Assembly: GCA_902984215.1 (NCBI GenBank)
Contig: CADWAF010001262.1
Span: 1 to 10,355 of the forward strand
Direction of reading: 5' to 3'
Length of the DNA stretch: 10,355 nucleotides
Source: Willaertia magna
Lineage: Eukaryota > Heterolobosea > Eutetramitea > Acrasida > Naegleriidae
Shown here: positions 1 to 9,495 of the stretch, one piece after another
Layout: every line of letters begins with the position of its first letter
Position numbering within the stretch: position 1 is the first letter of the stretch
Notes under the pieces: model-generated
What the model saw: only the letters and a program-made list of their open reading frames with translations
Told to the model about the DNA's origin: nothing
Databases searched by the model: none
Made by a program: the position numbers and the translations under genes

Positions 1-775
1 GAAGGAAATTTTACTTCAATATTATGCAAATATAAACCAACAAGATATAATTGTTGTAAATTTTGTAAATTTTGTAAATTAATAATGTTATTTTCAATTT
101 TGATGCAATAAAGAGTTAATGAAGTTAAATTTACTAAATTATTTAAAAAATCAATATTTTTAATTGATTTACAAAAATTTAAAGATAACGATTTTAATTG
201 TGTTAATTCTTGTAAATATTTTTCTTCAATATTTATATTATATAATTTTAATTCAGTTAAATTTGTTAAATTTAATAAATATTCACCTGTAAAACTATAA
301 GGATAATCGTTAACAAAATAGGTTAAATCTAATTTCTTTAAATTAATTAAATTTTGTAAACATTTTTCATCAAATCCACTTTTTTTAGAAGTGTAAATAT
401 TCATTAACATATTCCACAATCCTTTTTCTTGACCAAAATTTGGAAAAATAATTAATTCTTGTAAATTATTAAAATTATTAAAATTTAAATTTCCCATTTT
501 ACTATTGAACATTTCTAAGGTTAAATATTTTAATTTATTTGAAATAATGTTATTAAAAGTTAAATTATTTATTTTATTTCTTTTAAATAATTCATTTAAA
601 ATATATTCTTCATTTATTAAATAATTATAATTACATTTACATGTTAATAATAAATTAAAAAAATTTTTTAAATTGTCAATGTATTCAGAAATATAAATTA
701 AAATATCTTTTTTTAAAAATTCGATTCCTCTTTTTCTTTGTACGGGTTATAATATAAAGAAAATTGCTGTCCCAT
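1..775 (-). CDS. F-box-like/leucine-rich-repeat protein, 5' part, with apparent frameshift; 3' end outside window
   Basis: Read on the minus strand, the frame from 746 to 3 is open for about 248 codons and is full of leucine-rich repeats with the pattern NLxxLxxLxL: NLQELII, NLINLKKLDL, NLTNLTELKL, ELTQLKSLSL, NLVNLTSLTL and NLQNLQQLYL, spaced about 23-30 residues. Before them lies a segment resembling an F-box (KKDILIYISEYIDNLKNF, then LLLTCK), so a substrate-binding subunit of an SCF-type ubiquitin ligase is possible; this part is inferred from a weak motif. No ATG exists in that frame near the N-terminus. The likely start is the ATG at 775-773, preceded by an A-run as in the neighbouring genes. 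It begins MGQQFSLYYNPYKEKEESNF and then hits TAA at 715-713. Stepping back one base at 716 joins it smoothly to LKKDILIYI. The gene continues beyond base 1. The LRR call is firm; the F-box call and the functional state of the gene are uncertain. Confidence 0.72.
54..80 (-). repeat. 9-bp tandem repeat inside the LRR coding region (three copies)
   Basis: Three consecutive identical 9-base units, TTGTAAATT on the plus strand, encode three Asn-Leu-Gln triplets on the minus strand, next to a leucine-rich repeat. The period is a multiple of three, so the frame is kept. This is probably local slippage within the coding repeat. Confidence 0.7.
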
Positions 776-1479
776 TTTTTTTTATCAAATTTCAGTTGTC
801 AGCACGTTTTTGATTCAAAACTCACTTCAAAAAAAATAAAAAATCTTTTCGCATTATAGTTTTCACGTTGTTTGCAAATATTATTTTGTAAAAAAATATA
901 AAATGAAATATTATTTAACGATTTATTCTAATATTTTGTATTTAAATATAAAAAATTAATCTTAAATTATTTTACAAAAATAAAATAAATTTAGTCTCAG
1001 CTTTTATTTAATATATTTAGTATAATTAATAAATTACATAAAAGAAATTCTTTTTAAGAATTTTATTTGTTAACAATATTTTTAAAAAAAATACTAATAT
1101 TTTATAATAAAACAAAAAAAATTATAAAAAATTATTAAAATAATAAAATAAATATTTTTATTTTATTAATACATATTATTTGTTTAAAATAATAAAAATA
1201 TTAAAATAAATTTAAAAAATTAAAATTTTAATATTTTATTATAAAAAAATAAAGATTTAAAAAAAGATTAAATAATTTATAAATAAATCAAATAATAAAA
1301 TTAATTTTTTATATTCAATCTTTTTTTTACTATATCTATATTTTTTTTATATTTTTTTATTTTTTATTTAATTTTTTATAAACATTTCTATTAAATATTT
1401 TAAAATTTAATCATTAACTATTTTGTTTTATAAAATAATAATGAAATACTTAATTTATTTATAATTATTTTATTAAAAT

Positions 1480-1523
1480 TTTTTTATTTTTTTTAATTTT
1501 TTATTTTTTTTAATTTTTTATTT
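1480..1523. repeat. Perfect 17-bp tandem T-tract repeat, about 2.6 copies
   Basis: The unit TTTTTTATTTTTTTTAA occurs exactly at 1480-1496 and 1497-1513, followed by the first ten bases of a third copy at 1514-1523. The T-runs of six and eight are preserved in both full copies, which points to a real duplication rather than chance. Replication slippage is the simplest origin. Confidence 0.75.
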
Positions 1524-2115
1524 ATATAAAAATTAAATAAAAGATATAAAATATTTATAAAATAATAAAATATTAAATTTAAAATATATTTTATACAATT
1601 AATAAATAAAAATATATAATTTTGATTCAAAAAAGGTATAAATATATATTATTTTTTAATTAAATAATAAAGTATTTGAAAAAGTAATTTTAAATTTTAA
1701 TATTTAAAAAAATCACTTTTTTAAATATTTAATATACAAAAAATTTTCATAATACTTAAAGAAAATAATATTTTTAGTAAATAAATATTTAATAAAAATC
1801 TTATTTAAAATAAAATCTAAATTAACATTTTTTTTAAAAAAATAAAATAAAATATCTATATAAATAAGTTTTTTTATTAATTATTATTATCTCACTACCA
1901 AAAGAAGCAACTTATAATTAATTTTTAATTATTTCACTATTCACAACCTTTTTTTATATACTTTTAACAACATTTCAAAATTAATTTTCATTTTATCTTT
2001 AAAAAGAAACTATATTAAAAGAAAGTATAAAGAAGTAAAAGTAAATATAATTTTATACCTTTACAAAATAATCAAAAAAAACCTATTGACTTAAGTAAGT
2101 ATTTTATTTTATTAA

Positions 2116-2135
2116 TTAAATTAAATTAAATTAAA
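2116..2135. repeat. TTAAA pentamer array, four copies
   Basis: Four exact copies of TTAAA in a row within AT-rich intergenic DNA. A simple microsatellite with no evident function. Confidence 0.7.
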
Positions 2136-4698
2136 TTTATAAAAAATTACACTATTTTTAATCAAAATAACATTTTTTTATTTTTATTTAAAGTTTAATT
2201 CAGTTATTTAAAGATATTAAATAATATATTTTTTATAAAAATAGTATATTATACTTTATTTATAAACAAAATAAAATTATTATTTTTTTAAAACTATTTT
2301 AAATTAAATAAATTTAACAAAGATAAAACCAAGACTTTAGTAATGTTTAAAAATAAATTATTTATAGTTTTTTTATTTCTTTTATATTTAAATAAAAGCT
2401 GTTATAAAATTTATAGTTATAAATTATAATAAAAATTATATTTCAGTAGAAAGTATATATTTAATTATTTCAAATAAGGCTTTTAATTAGATTATATTAT
2501 TTTCAATAATTATTTTTTGTAAAAATAATACTATTAAATAAGATAAAACTATAATTGATTTGTTTTTGATTAAAAAAAGTTAAAATTATTTATTTAAAAA
2601 ATTAAAAATCTTTATGGCTCTGATAGTATTATATTAGAAAAATTAGTTTATAAAATAAAGTTTTTCTTTAGTAAATATTTATTTATTATTATAATTTTTT
2701 AAAAAATTATAAAACAGAAAATTCTTATTTTTTAATTTTTCAATCAATAAAATTACTATTATTAAACTTGTTATTAATATATTTTAAAGTTTATTAAAAA
2801 AAAGAAAAAAAAATTTTAAAAAATTAAGTATTTTAATAGTAGATAAAGTAATTATTAGATAAATGTAGAAAATTATTAATAAGTATAGTTTTAATAAAGT
2901 TAAAATTTTAATTCATTTAATGGAAGTTTTTAAAGAGAATAAAAGTATAAAAAATATTTATTAAAATTATATTGAAAAAATTTATAGTATTTATATTAAA
3001 GTAGTTTTAATTAGAGAGAAAAATAATAAATTTAATATAATTTTATAAAATTTTAAAAAAAATTATAATATGATTCTTTTAAAAAAATTAATATTTAAAT
3101 TTATTATAATATTTACATTATAATAACTAAAACAACTTTTTAAAATTATTTTTTAAATATAAAAAAAAAATTTAAAACTATTAATAAATGAATACATTTT
3201 TATAAAAGTAATTTATTATTTTTTTTATTTTTATAATATATTATTTACAATATTCTTCAAAAAAAAATCTATTTAATTTAATTTATCTTTATAATAACAG
3301 TTTTAAGGTTAAATATTTTAATTAAGTTAAATAGTTAATTATTGTATATAAAATAATTTTATTATTAATAAAAATAAAAGATTATATATAAATTTTTGAG
3401 AATACAAAAAAATTTTAAAAAAAACAATATAATTTTATACTTTTTTATTATTTTTTAAATAAAAAAATTATTAAAATTTTATATAATAAAAAAAAATTTA
3501 AAAACTAAATTATAAATATAATATAGTATAAATATTAGAAAAATTATTTATTTTTCAATATATTATTTAATTTTTTAATCACTATTGAAATATTATTATA
3601 AAGTTTTATTTATTTAATTTAGAAACTGATATAATAATTTAAATTTTTTTTTAAAGTTTTTATAAAATTTAACATTTACAATATTTTGACCAAATATTTA
3701 ACAAATAGTAAGTTTTTAAATAAAATAATATAAATTTATATTGTTTTTATTATTTTTAATTTAAATTAATTTATATAATTATACTTGTTTTAATGTTTAA
3801 GTTTAGTAGTTTTATAGTTTTTTTAAAGAAAAATAGATAAAAGTTTTTTTATAAAATTTTATAAAATCAATACAAATTATATTGTTTTAAATTATTAATA
3901 ATTTATATTATTTAATAAAATAATACTTTTGTTTGAAATTTTTTAAAAAACAGTATAAATTTATATTAATTTTTTTATTGTTATAAAGAATTTTTTTATT
4001 TAAATAGAATACCTTTAAAATTTTTTATTATTTATTTTACTGATGAAATATTTGTAATTATTGTTAATTTATTTATTAATTAATTTATCTAAATTTTAAA
4101 ACTTAATTTCTTAAATTGTAATTGTTTTTTTATTTTATTATTAATTACCATAAATTGAGACAGCTTTTTAGAATAGATTAAAAATTTAAAAAGTATTTAT
4201 TTTTAATATTTTATATAAAGATTAATGTTTGTTTTTTTATATATATAATTATGATACTATTAAGTTAATAAAATAAAATATTTGATATTAAATTTTTAAA
4301 AAAAAATATTTTTTATTTAAAAAACAATATAATATTATTTAAAACTGTGTTTTTAAAAAAAATTAAAAAAGTTATTTTAAAATTGTTTTAAAAAATATTT
4401 TATAAACAAAAAAAATAATACAATTTAGAGATTAGTTGTGTAAAGAATTTTATTAATAAAATACTTAATATTTAAAAAACCTTTATAAGTTTAATTAATT
4501 TAAGTAAAAAAATTTATTATTAATATTATTAAAATATTTATTTCTTTTGAGACATTTTCTTTTAATATTTTTCCTAATACTAATATTTCCTTAATTAAGG
4601 GACAAAATAATGAATTTGTAAGAGTTTTTAATAGTAAAAATAAACATAATTAATAAGCTCTTAATATAATTAATTTTTACAATGTAAAATTTAGTGTA

Positions 4699-4704
4699 TT
4701 TATT
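4699..4704 (-). terminator. Candidate poly(A) signal for DOHH
   Basis: TTTATT on the plus strand reads AATAAA on the minus strand, about 25 bases after the DOHH stop codon. A second AATAAA overlaps the stop itself (4729-4734) but is too close to be the obvious choice. In DNA this AT-rich the hexamer is common, so this is only a candidate. Confidence 0.35.
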
Positions 4705-4729
4705 TAAATAATTGTGTATTAAATAATAT

Positions 4730-5860
4730 TTATTCTTGTTCTTCATTTTCTGATTTAGTTAAAGAAAAGAATTTTGACCAATACTCATGCATATCAATAG
4801 CTACTGTACAACTATCTTTTACTGCTGAAACATCATCAATTTCAAATTCTTGTAATAACTTTAATGATTCAGGATCAGAAATAGAACCTAAAGCTTCTGC
4901 AGCTTCATGTCTAACCATAGCGTGTTGATTTTTATCTCTTAAAATCTCTTCTAAAGCATTAGCAGTAGATTTATCTTGTAATTGACCTAAAACAAAAGCA
5001 ACTTCATGTTTAAATAAAGCACCTTCATCCTTATTTAATAAACCTTTACATAAAGTTTGTAAGGCTTCTTCCTTTCTCTTCCATGAATTCATATAATCCT
5101 TTTGATCAATCTCTAAATATTGTCCAGCAATATTTCTTAATGTAAACATTGCCTTATATCTTTCAAATAAAGGCTTATTTAAATCTAAGAAAGTACTTTT
5201 AATTTCTTCAAAAATTAATTTCTTATCGCTTTCAAAGGCTGGAGAAGGGTCTACACTTGAAAATGGTGAAAGAAAACTATCCATTGGATCAGTACTGTTA
5301 TCTAAAGAATTTTGTACAGAAGATAAGGCTTTTAATTTAATTTGTCTATATTTAATATTTTCAATTGCTAACTCGCATGTTTCTCTAATCTCACGATGTT
5401 CATCCTTAAGATATTGTTCTAATACAGGTAAAGCTTGTTCACTACCGATTGCACCTAAGGCTTCACCAGCTTCATGTCTAACCATAACATCTTCCGATAA
5501 GTTTTGAATAACTTTCTCTAATATTGGGATAGCCTTTTCACTACCAATTTGACCCATAACATAAGCAATTTCATGTCTAAGTAATGCGCTATTACTTTTA
5601 AATCCTTCAGATAAAATAGAAATAGATCTTTCAATTTCTTCTTCATTATTTGTTAATTGTCTTAGATAATATAATAATCTAGAACGTTTAGATACTGCAT
5701 TATTATCGTCAGCTATTATTTGTTTTAATTCTTCATCGGAAAATGATCTAAATTCGTCTGCAGGGTCATTAAAAGTATGTTTATTAGTATCTAATTCTTC
5801 TACTTGTTGTTCTTCATGATGATGGTGAGAACATGAACAGGATGTTGGTTGTTGAGACAT
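4730..5860 (-). CDS. DOHH: Deoxyhypusine hydroxylase (DOHH), diiron HEAT-repeat enzyme
   Basis: DOHH hydroxylates the deoxyhypusine residue of eIF5A, the last step in making hypusine, in the cytosol with O2 and a diiron centre. The 376-residue product shows the family's two-fold arrangement of HEAT-like repeats and all four His-Glu pairs that bind iron: H96-E97 (LLRHEIAYVMGQ), H129-E130 (MVRHEAGEALG), H285-E286 (LFKHEVAFVLGQ) and H318-E319 (MVRHEAAEALG). A linker of roughly 60 residues, rich in Ser, Asp and Pro (about 172-225), separates the halves. It is longer than the human enzyme (about 300 residues), owing to an N-terminal extension of about 40 residues and the long linker. The extension contains CSCSHHHHEE, a possible metal-binding stretch. 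The ATG at 5860-5858 follows an A-rich leader and is the natural start; the stop is TAA. It is divergent from UPF1, with 377 bp between the starts. Confidence 0.96.
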   Translation of the reverse strand: MSQQPTSCSCSHHHHEEQQVEELDTNKHTFNDPADEFRSFSDEELKQIIADDNNAVSKRSRLLYYLRQLTNNEEEIERSISILSEGFKSNSALLRHEIAYVMGQIGSEKAIPILEKVIQNLSEDVMVRHEAGEALGAIGSEQALPVLEQYLKDEHREIRETCELAIENIKYRQIKLKALSSVQNSLDNSTDPMDSFLSPFSSVDPSPAFESDKKLIFEEIKSTFLDLNKPLFERYKAMFTLRNIAGQYLEIDQKDYMNSWKRKEEALQTLCKGLLNKDEGALFKHEVAFVLGQLQDKSTANALEEILRDKNQHAMVRHEAAEALGSISDPESLKLLQEFEIDDVSAVKDSCTVAIDMHEYWSKFFSLTKSENEEQE

Positions 5861-6237
5861 TTTAAAAGAGTTAATTCAACAATTTTCTGAACTGCAAATT
5901 TAAATTGTAATTAATGGCTGTATGGATTTCCTTGCACTACCCCTTTGTATGCGTTTAATTGTATACAATATGCATGTAATTATATTTGAAATAATAAAAA
6001 ATTATTTCTTAATGTTTGGAATTTATTTAATAATTGTCAATGTTTATTTAATGGTTTTAATTAAAAATCCAAAATCGTCTTCAACCAACGAACCACTACC
6101 TATTATTATTTCTTCAACCCTTGTTATTACAGTAACTTCAATCCCTTCCATCTCCCACCTTCATTAGTATTTAAAACATACCACCCTCTATCATTGTAAC
6201 AAGAATACAAACGAGATTAATTGCTATCAAAAAAAAA
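5861..6237. promoter_or_regulatory. Divergent promoter/leader region between DOHH and UPF1
   Basis: This 377-bp spacer must contain the promoters and 5' leaders of both genes. Part of it (about 5881-5940) has about 30% G+C, far above the desert to the left. The part from about 6068 to 6227 is C-rich and G-poor on the plus strand, as in a pyrimidine-rich 5' leader. A sequence like a 3' splice site, a pyrimidine tract ending in TTATTACAG, ends at 6132, and GT-starting sites lie upstream (5920 and 5947), so an untranslated intron in the UPF1 leader is possible. An 81-codon ORF at 5922-6167 lies here but looks spurious. No TATA box or factor site can be assigned with confidence. Confidence 0.6.
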
Positions 6238-9200
6238 ATGAGCAGTTCCTTTTTCGATGATGGAGCATCCATTTCTTCTCAACAACCAATAACTTATCAA
6301 TTTCAAGAGGAAGATGAAGTGGAAGAACAAGAAGAAGAAGTAGAACAAATAATTAATGATATAAATAATAATTATAACTTTAATTTAGAAGATGATGATA
6401 ATAATAATGAAGAAGATAATGATGGATTAATACATATGGAACCTTCTTCATCTTCTTTAATGATGAGTGGAAATAATTTTGAATTTTATGATTCATTAAA
6501 TACCCAACAAAGTAGCCAACAAACCTTACCTACAACCCAATACTCACAAGACTTTTTAAATACCCAACCAAGTACCCAACAATCCTCCATTTACTCTCAA
6601 ACATCAACTATTACTAGTGGTGGTGGTACAGCAAGTGGTTTGAATAATTTTAATAATCAAACAAAACAACAACTTCAACAACAAAATAAAAAGAAAAAAA
6701 AGACAAGAATTGAAACAACCCATAATTTATCAACATTTGTTGAAAAATATGTAACCCCGCTAAATTTTGATGAAGATGAAGAAGAAATTCAAGAAAAACA
6801 ATTGCCTGAACATGCTTGCAAATATTGCACTATTCATGATACTTCATGTGTGGTAAAATGTAATATTTGTAATAAATGGTTCTGTAATGGTAGAGGAGGA
6901 TCTAATGGTTCACATATAGTTCATCATTTAGTTAAAAGTAAACATAAGGAAGTTGCTTTACATCCTGAATCACCATTAGGAGATACAGTATTAGAATGTT
7001 ATAATTGTGGATGTAGAAATATCTTCTTATTAGGCTATATCCCTTCAAAGAATGATAGCGTTGTTGTATTATTATGTAGAGAGCCTTGTTTACATGATAA
7101 TAACTTGAAGGAATCATTAGATTGGGATATTAATAGGTGGTCTCCTTTAATTCAAGATAGACAATTATTATCTTGGTTAGTTAAAACACCTGATGAAGAA
7201 AAGAATAGAGGAAGAAAAGTTACTACTCAACAAATTAATAAGTTAGAAGAATTATGGAAGGCTAATAGTGAGGCTTCTATTGATGATTTAGAAAAGCCTG
7301 GAATTGATGATGAACCATTACCCGTAAATTTCTTTTATGAAGATGCTTATCATTATCAATCAATTTTTAGTCCTTTAATTCAATTAGAAGCTGAATATGA
7401 TAAAAGAATGAAAGAATCTCAAACTAAAGATAATATTCATGTTCATTGGGAAACTACTTCTAGTCATAGGTTATTAGCTTATTTCTATTTTACTAGAGAT
7501 GATAATGAATTAAGATTAGTACCAGGTGATGAATTAAGATTACGTTATAATAGAGATGGTTATAATTGGGAAGGAATTGGACATGTTGTTAGATTTACAA
7601 ATGAAGAAGAAGTTGTTTTAGAATTAAAAAAGAAGAATGGTCCAACCCAATTCACTCTTGGTTTTAGTGTTGATTTCGTATGGAAACCAACTTCATTTGA
7701 AAGAATGCAAAAGGCTATGAAGATTTTTGCAATAGATGAAATGTGTATTTCAAATTATTTATATCACAAACTATTAGGTCAACCAAATCAAAAAGAATTA
7801 ACTTTAAAAGTTAATTTCCCAAAGAAATTTAATGTTAATGGTTTACCTGAATTGAATCCTTCACAAATTCAAGCAGTAAAGAATGCTTTACAAAAACCTT
7901 TAAGTTTAATTCAAGGACCTCCTGGAACTGGTAAGACTGTTACAAGTGCATCAATTGTTTATCATTTGGTTGGTGGACATAGACATCGTGTTTTAGTTTG
8001 TGCTCCTTCGAACGTTGCAGTAGATCAATTAGCTGAAAAGATTCATGCAACTGGATTAAAAGTTGTTAGATTATGTGCAAGAAGTAGAGAAGCAGTTAAT
8101 TCACCAGTTGATTTCTTAACATTACATTATCAATTACGTTATTACAAAACTAAAGAAAAGGATGAATTAATTAGATTACAAAATAAGAAAGAAGAAGACG
8201 GTGAATTATCAATAGCTGACGAAAAGAAATATAAAATGTTAAAAAGACTAACTGAAAAGGAAATTTTAAAAGCAGCAGATGTTATTTGTTGTACTTGTGT
8301 TGGTGCAGGTGATATTCGTTTGAAAGATTTTAAATTCAAATATGTATTAATTGATGAAAGTACACAAGCAACCGAACCTGAATGTTTAATTCCAATTGTT
8401 AAAGGAGCTAAACAAGTTATTTTAGTTGGTGATCATTGTCAATTAGGACCTGTAATTATGTGTAAGAAAGCAGCACGTGCAGGATTAAGTAGATCATTAT
8501 TTGAAAGATTAGTTATGTTAGGTATTAGACCAATGAGATTACAAGTACAATATCGTATGCATCCATGTTTATCTGAATTCCCTTCAAACACATTCTATGA
8601 AGGTACTTTACAGAATGGTATTAAGAAAGAAGATCGTTTAATTCATTTAGATTTCCCTTGGCCAATTTCTGATGCACCAATGTTCTTTTATAGTTCAATT
8701 GGACATGAAGAATATTCAGCAAGTGGTACTAGTTTCTTAAATAGAACAGAAGCTGAGATTGTAGAGAAGATTGTAACTAAAATGTTAAAGGCTGGTGTTA
8801 AACCACAACAATTAGGTGTTGTTACTCCTTATGAAGGACAACGTGCATTTTGTGTCAGTCATATGCAAAGAGCTGGTACAGCAGATCCAGAACTTTATAA
8901 AGAAATTGAAGTTGCTAGTGTTGATTCATTCCAAGGCAGAGAAAAAGATTTTATTATATTATCTTGTGTACGTTCTAATGATCATCAAGGCATTGGTTTC
9001 TTAAATGATCCTAGACGTTTAAATGTTGCATTAACTAGAGCTAGATGTGGCTTAATTATTATTGGTAATGCTAAAGTATTATCTAAACAACCTTTATGGA
9101 ATTTATTATTACATCACTTTAAAAAGGATAATTATATGCATGAAAACTTTATTGTTGAAGGTCCATTGTCACATTTAAAACAATCTAATGTTAGATTACA

Positions 9201-9465
9201 AAAACCACAAAAGTTTACTAATCATAGATTTGGTTTAGGTTATGGTTTAACAAGTGCAATTCCATTAATGGATCAAAATACTGCTGCTTCTTTAATTAAT
9301 TTAAATTCATTAGTTCCAATTAATAATACAAGTTTAAATGCAATGTATCCTGTATTTCCTTTAAATTATAATCCTTCATTGAATGCTCCTGCAATTTCAT
9401 TTACTCAAGAACATGATAGATTATTAACTCAACAACCTTCTCAAGATATGGATAGATTCCATTAG
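6238..9465 (+). CDS. UPF1: UPF1 (RENT1) ATP-dependent RNA helicase, nonsense-mediated mRNA decay
   Basis: UPF1 is the SF1 RNA helicase that, with UPF2 and UPF3, triggers decay of mRNAs with premature stops. The 1075-residue product has the full family architecture. Residues 1-160 are low-complexity: an acidic/Asn part (24-62), eight SQ/TQ sites between 14 and 121, and a KKKKK cluster (151-155). The Cys/His zinc domain follows (about 190-285; [29 protein letters not shown]), then the 1B/1C region and two RecA-like domains. Visible motifs are Walker A GPPGTGKT (560-567, K566), Walker B DEST (706-709), motif [11 protein letters not shown] (731-738), motif IV QYRMHP (771-776), motif [11 protein letters not shown] (895-904) and motif [12 protein letters not shown] (926-935). 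All catalytic residues are present. The C-terminal tail after about residue 985 is short and lacks the long SQ-rich end of the human protein. The ATG sits directly after a run of ten A's; the stop is TAG. No intron interrupts it. Confidence 0.98.
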   Translation: MSSSFFDDGASISSQQPITYQFQEEDEVEEQEEEVEQIINDINNNYNFNLEDDDNNNEEDNDGLIHMEPSSSSLMMSGNNFEFYDSLNTQQSSQQTLPTTQYSQDFLNTQPSTQQSSIYSQTSTITSGGGTASGLNNFNNQTKQQLQQQNKKKKKTRIETTHNLSTFVEKYVTPLNFDEDEEEIQEKQLPEHACKYCTIHDTSCVVKCNICNKWFCNGRGGSNGSHIVHHLVKSKHKEVALHPESPLGDTVLECYNCGCRNIFLLGYIPSKNDSVVVLLCREPCLHDNNLKESLDWDINRWSPLIQDRQLLSWLVKTPDEEKNRGRKVTTQQINKLEELWKANSEASIDDLEKPGIDDEPLPVNFFYEDAYHYQSIFSPLIQLEAEYDKRMKESQTKDNIHVHWETTSSHRLLAYFYFTRDDNELRLVPGDELRLRYNRDGYNWEGIGHVVRFTNEEEVVLELKKKNGPTQFTLGFSVDFVWKPTSFERMQKAMKIFAIDEMCISNYLYHKLLGQPNQKELTLKVNFPKKFNVNGLPELNPSQIQAVKNALQKPLSLIQGPPGTGKTVTSASIVYHLVGGHRHRVLVCAPSNVAVDQLAEKIHATGLKVVRLCARSREAVNSPVDFLTLHYQLRYYKTKEKDELIRLQNKKEEDGELSIADEKKYKMLKRLTEKEILKAADVICCTCVGAGDIRLKDFKFKYVLIDESTQATEPECLIPIVKGAKQVILVGDHCQLGPVIMCKKAARAGLSRSLFERLVMLGIRPMRLQVQYRMHPCLSEFPSNTFYEGTLQNGIKKEDRLIHLDFPWPISDAPMFFYSSIGHEEYSASGTSFLNRTEAEIVEKIVTKMLKAGVKPQQLGVVTPYEGQRAFCVSHMQRAGTADPELYKEIEVASVDSFQGREKDFIILSCVRSNDHQGIGFLNDPRRLNVALTRARCGLIIIGNAKVLSKQPLWNLLLHHFKKDNYMHENFIVEGPLSHLKQSNVRLQKPQKFTNHRFGLGYGLTSAIPLMDQNTAASLINLNSLVPINNTSLNAMYPVFPLNYNPSLNAPAISFTQEHDRLLTQQPSQDMDRFH

Positions 9466-9472
9466 ATTTGTA

Positions 9473-9495
9473 TTTTCAACTATTAGTGTTGAAAA
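9473..9495 (+). other. Perfect 8-bp inverted repeat (hairpin) just after the UPF1 stop
   Basis: TTTTCAAC at 9473-9480 and GTTGAAAA at 9488-9495 are exact reverse complements with a 7-base loop. The structure begins seven bases after the TAG of UPF1, so it would lie at the head of the 3' UTR. The stem is AT-rich and may have arisen by chance. Confidence 0.45.

Larger units (their letters stand above)
776..4650. other. AT desert, no gene seen
   Basis: After about 100 bases of more mixed sequence (776-870, presumably the promoter of the minus-strand LRR gene), the DNA becomes almost pure A and T; lines counted by eye hold between 3 and 10 G+C per 100 bases. All frames are broken by stops every few codons, and I found no tRNA, rRNA or conserved protein motif on either strand. 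It holds many A-runs and T-runs, a 17-bp tandem T-tract repeat (1480-1523), a short TTAAA array (2116-2135), a C-depleted block (2821-3060) and a 12-bp palindrome (4589-4600). It could be ordinary intergenic DNA of a very AT-rich genome or a decayed, deaminated former element. Confidence 0.8.

Noticed and set aside
2761..3120. Long reading frame in the desert if TAA and TAG are read as glutamine (ciliate-like code)
   Set aside because: With almost no G+C, TGA is rare, so such frames are long by chance. UPF1 ends with TAG and DOHH with TAA at the expected family ends, so the standard code applies.
1080..4500. Apparent dispersed similar motifs such as ACAATATAATTTTATAC in the desert
   Set aside because: In two-letter DNA such resemblance is expected by chance. 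I could not align any pair over a convincing length by eye.
5922..6167. 81-codon plus-strand ORF in the DOHH-UPF1 spacer with hydrophobic stretches
   Set aside because: No family resemblance. The hydrophobicity follows from T-rich codons, it lies in the expected leader/promoter region, and it may be crossed by a leader intron. Kept only as a possible upstream ORF.
6932..7117. Minus-strand ORF within UPF1
   Set aside because: A shadow of the UPF1 zinc-domain coding sequence. Its product is composition-driven with no domain.
8142..8339. Minus-strand ORF within UPF1
   Set aside because: Antisense shadow of the helicase core.
8816..9004. Plus-strand out-of-frame ORF within UPF1
   Set aside because: Overlaps conserved helicase motif V in another frame. 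UPF1 is clearly the coding frame.
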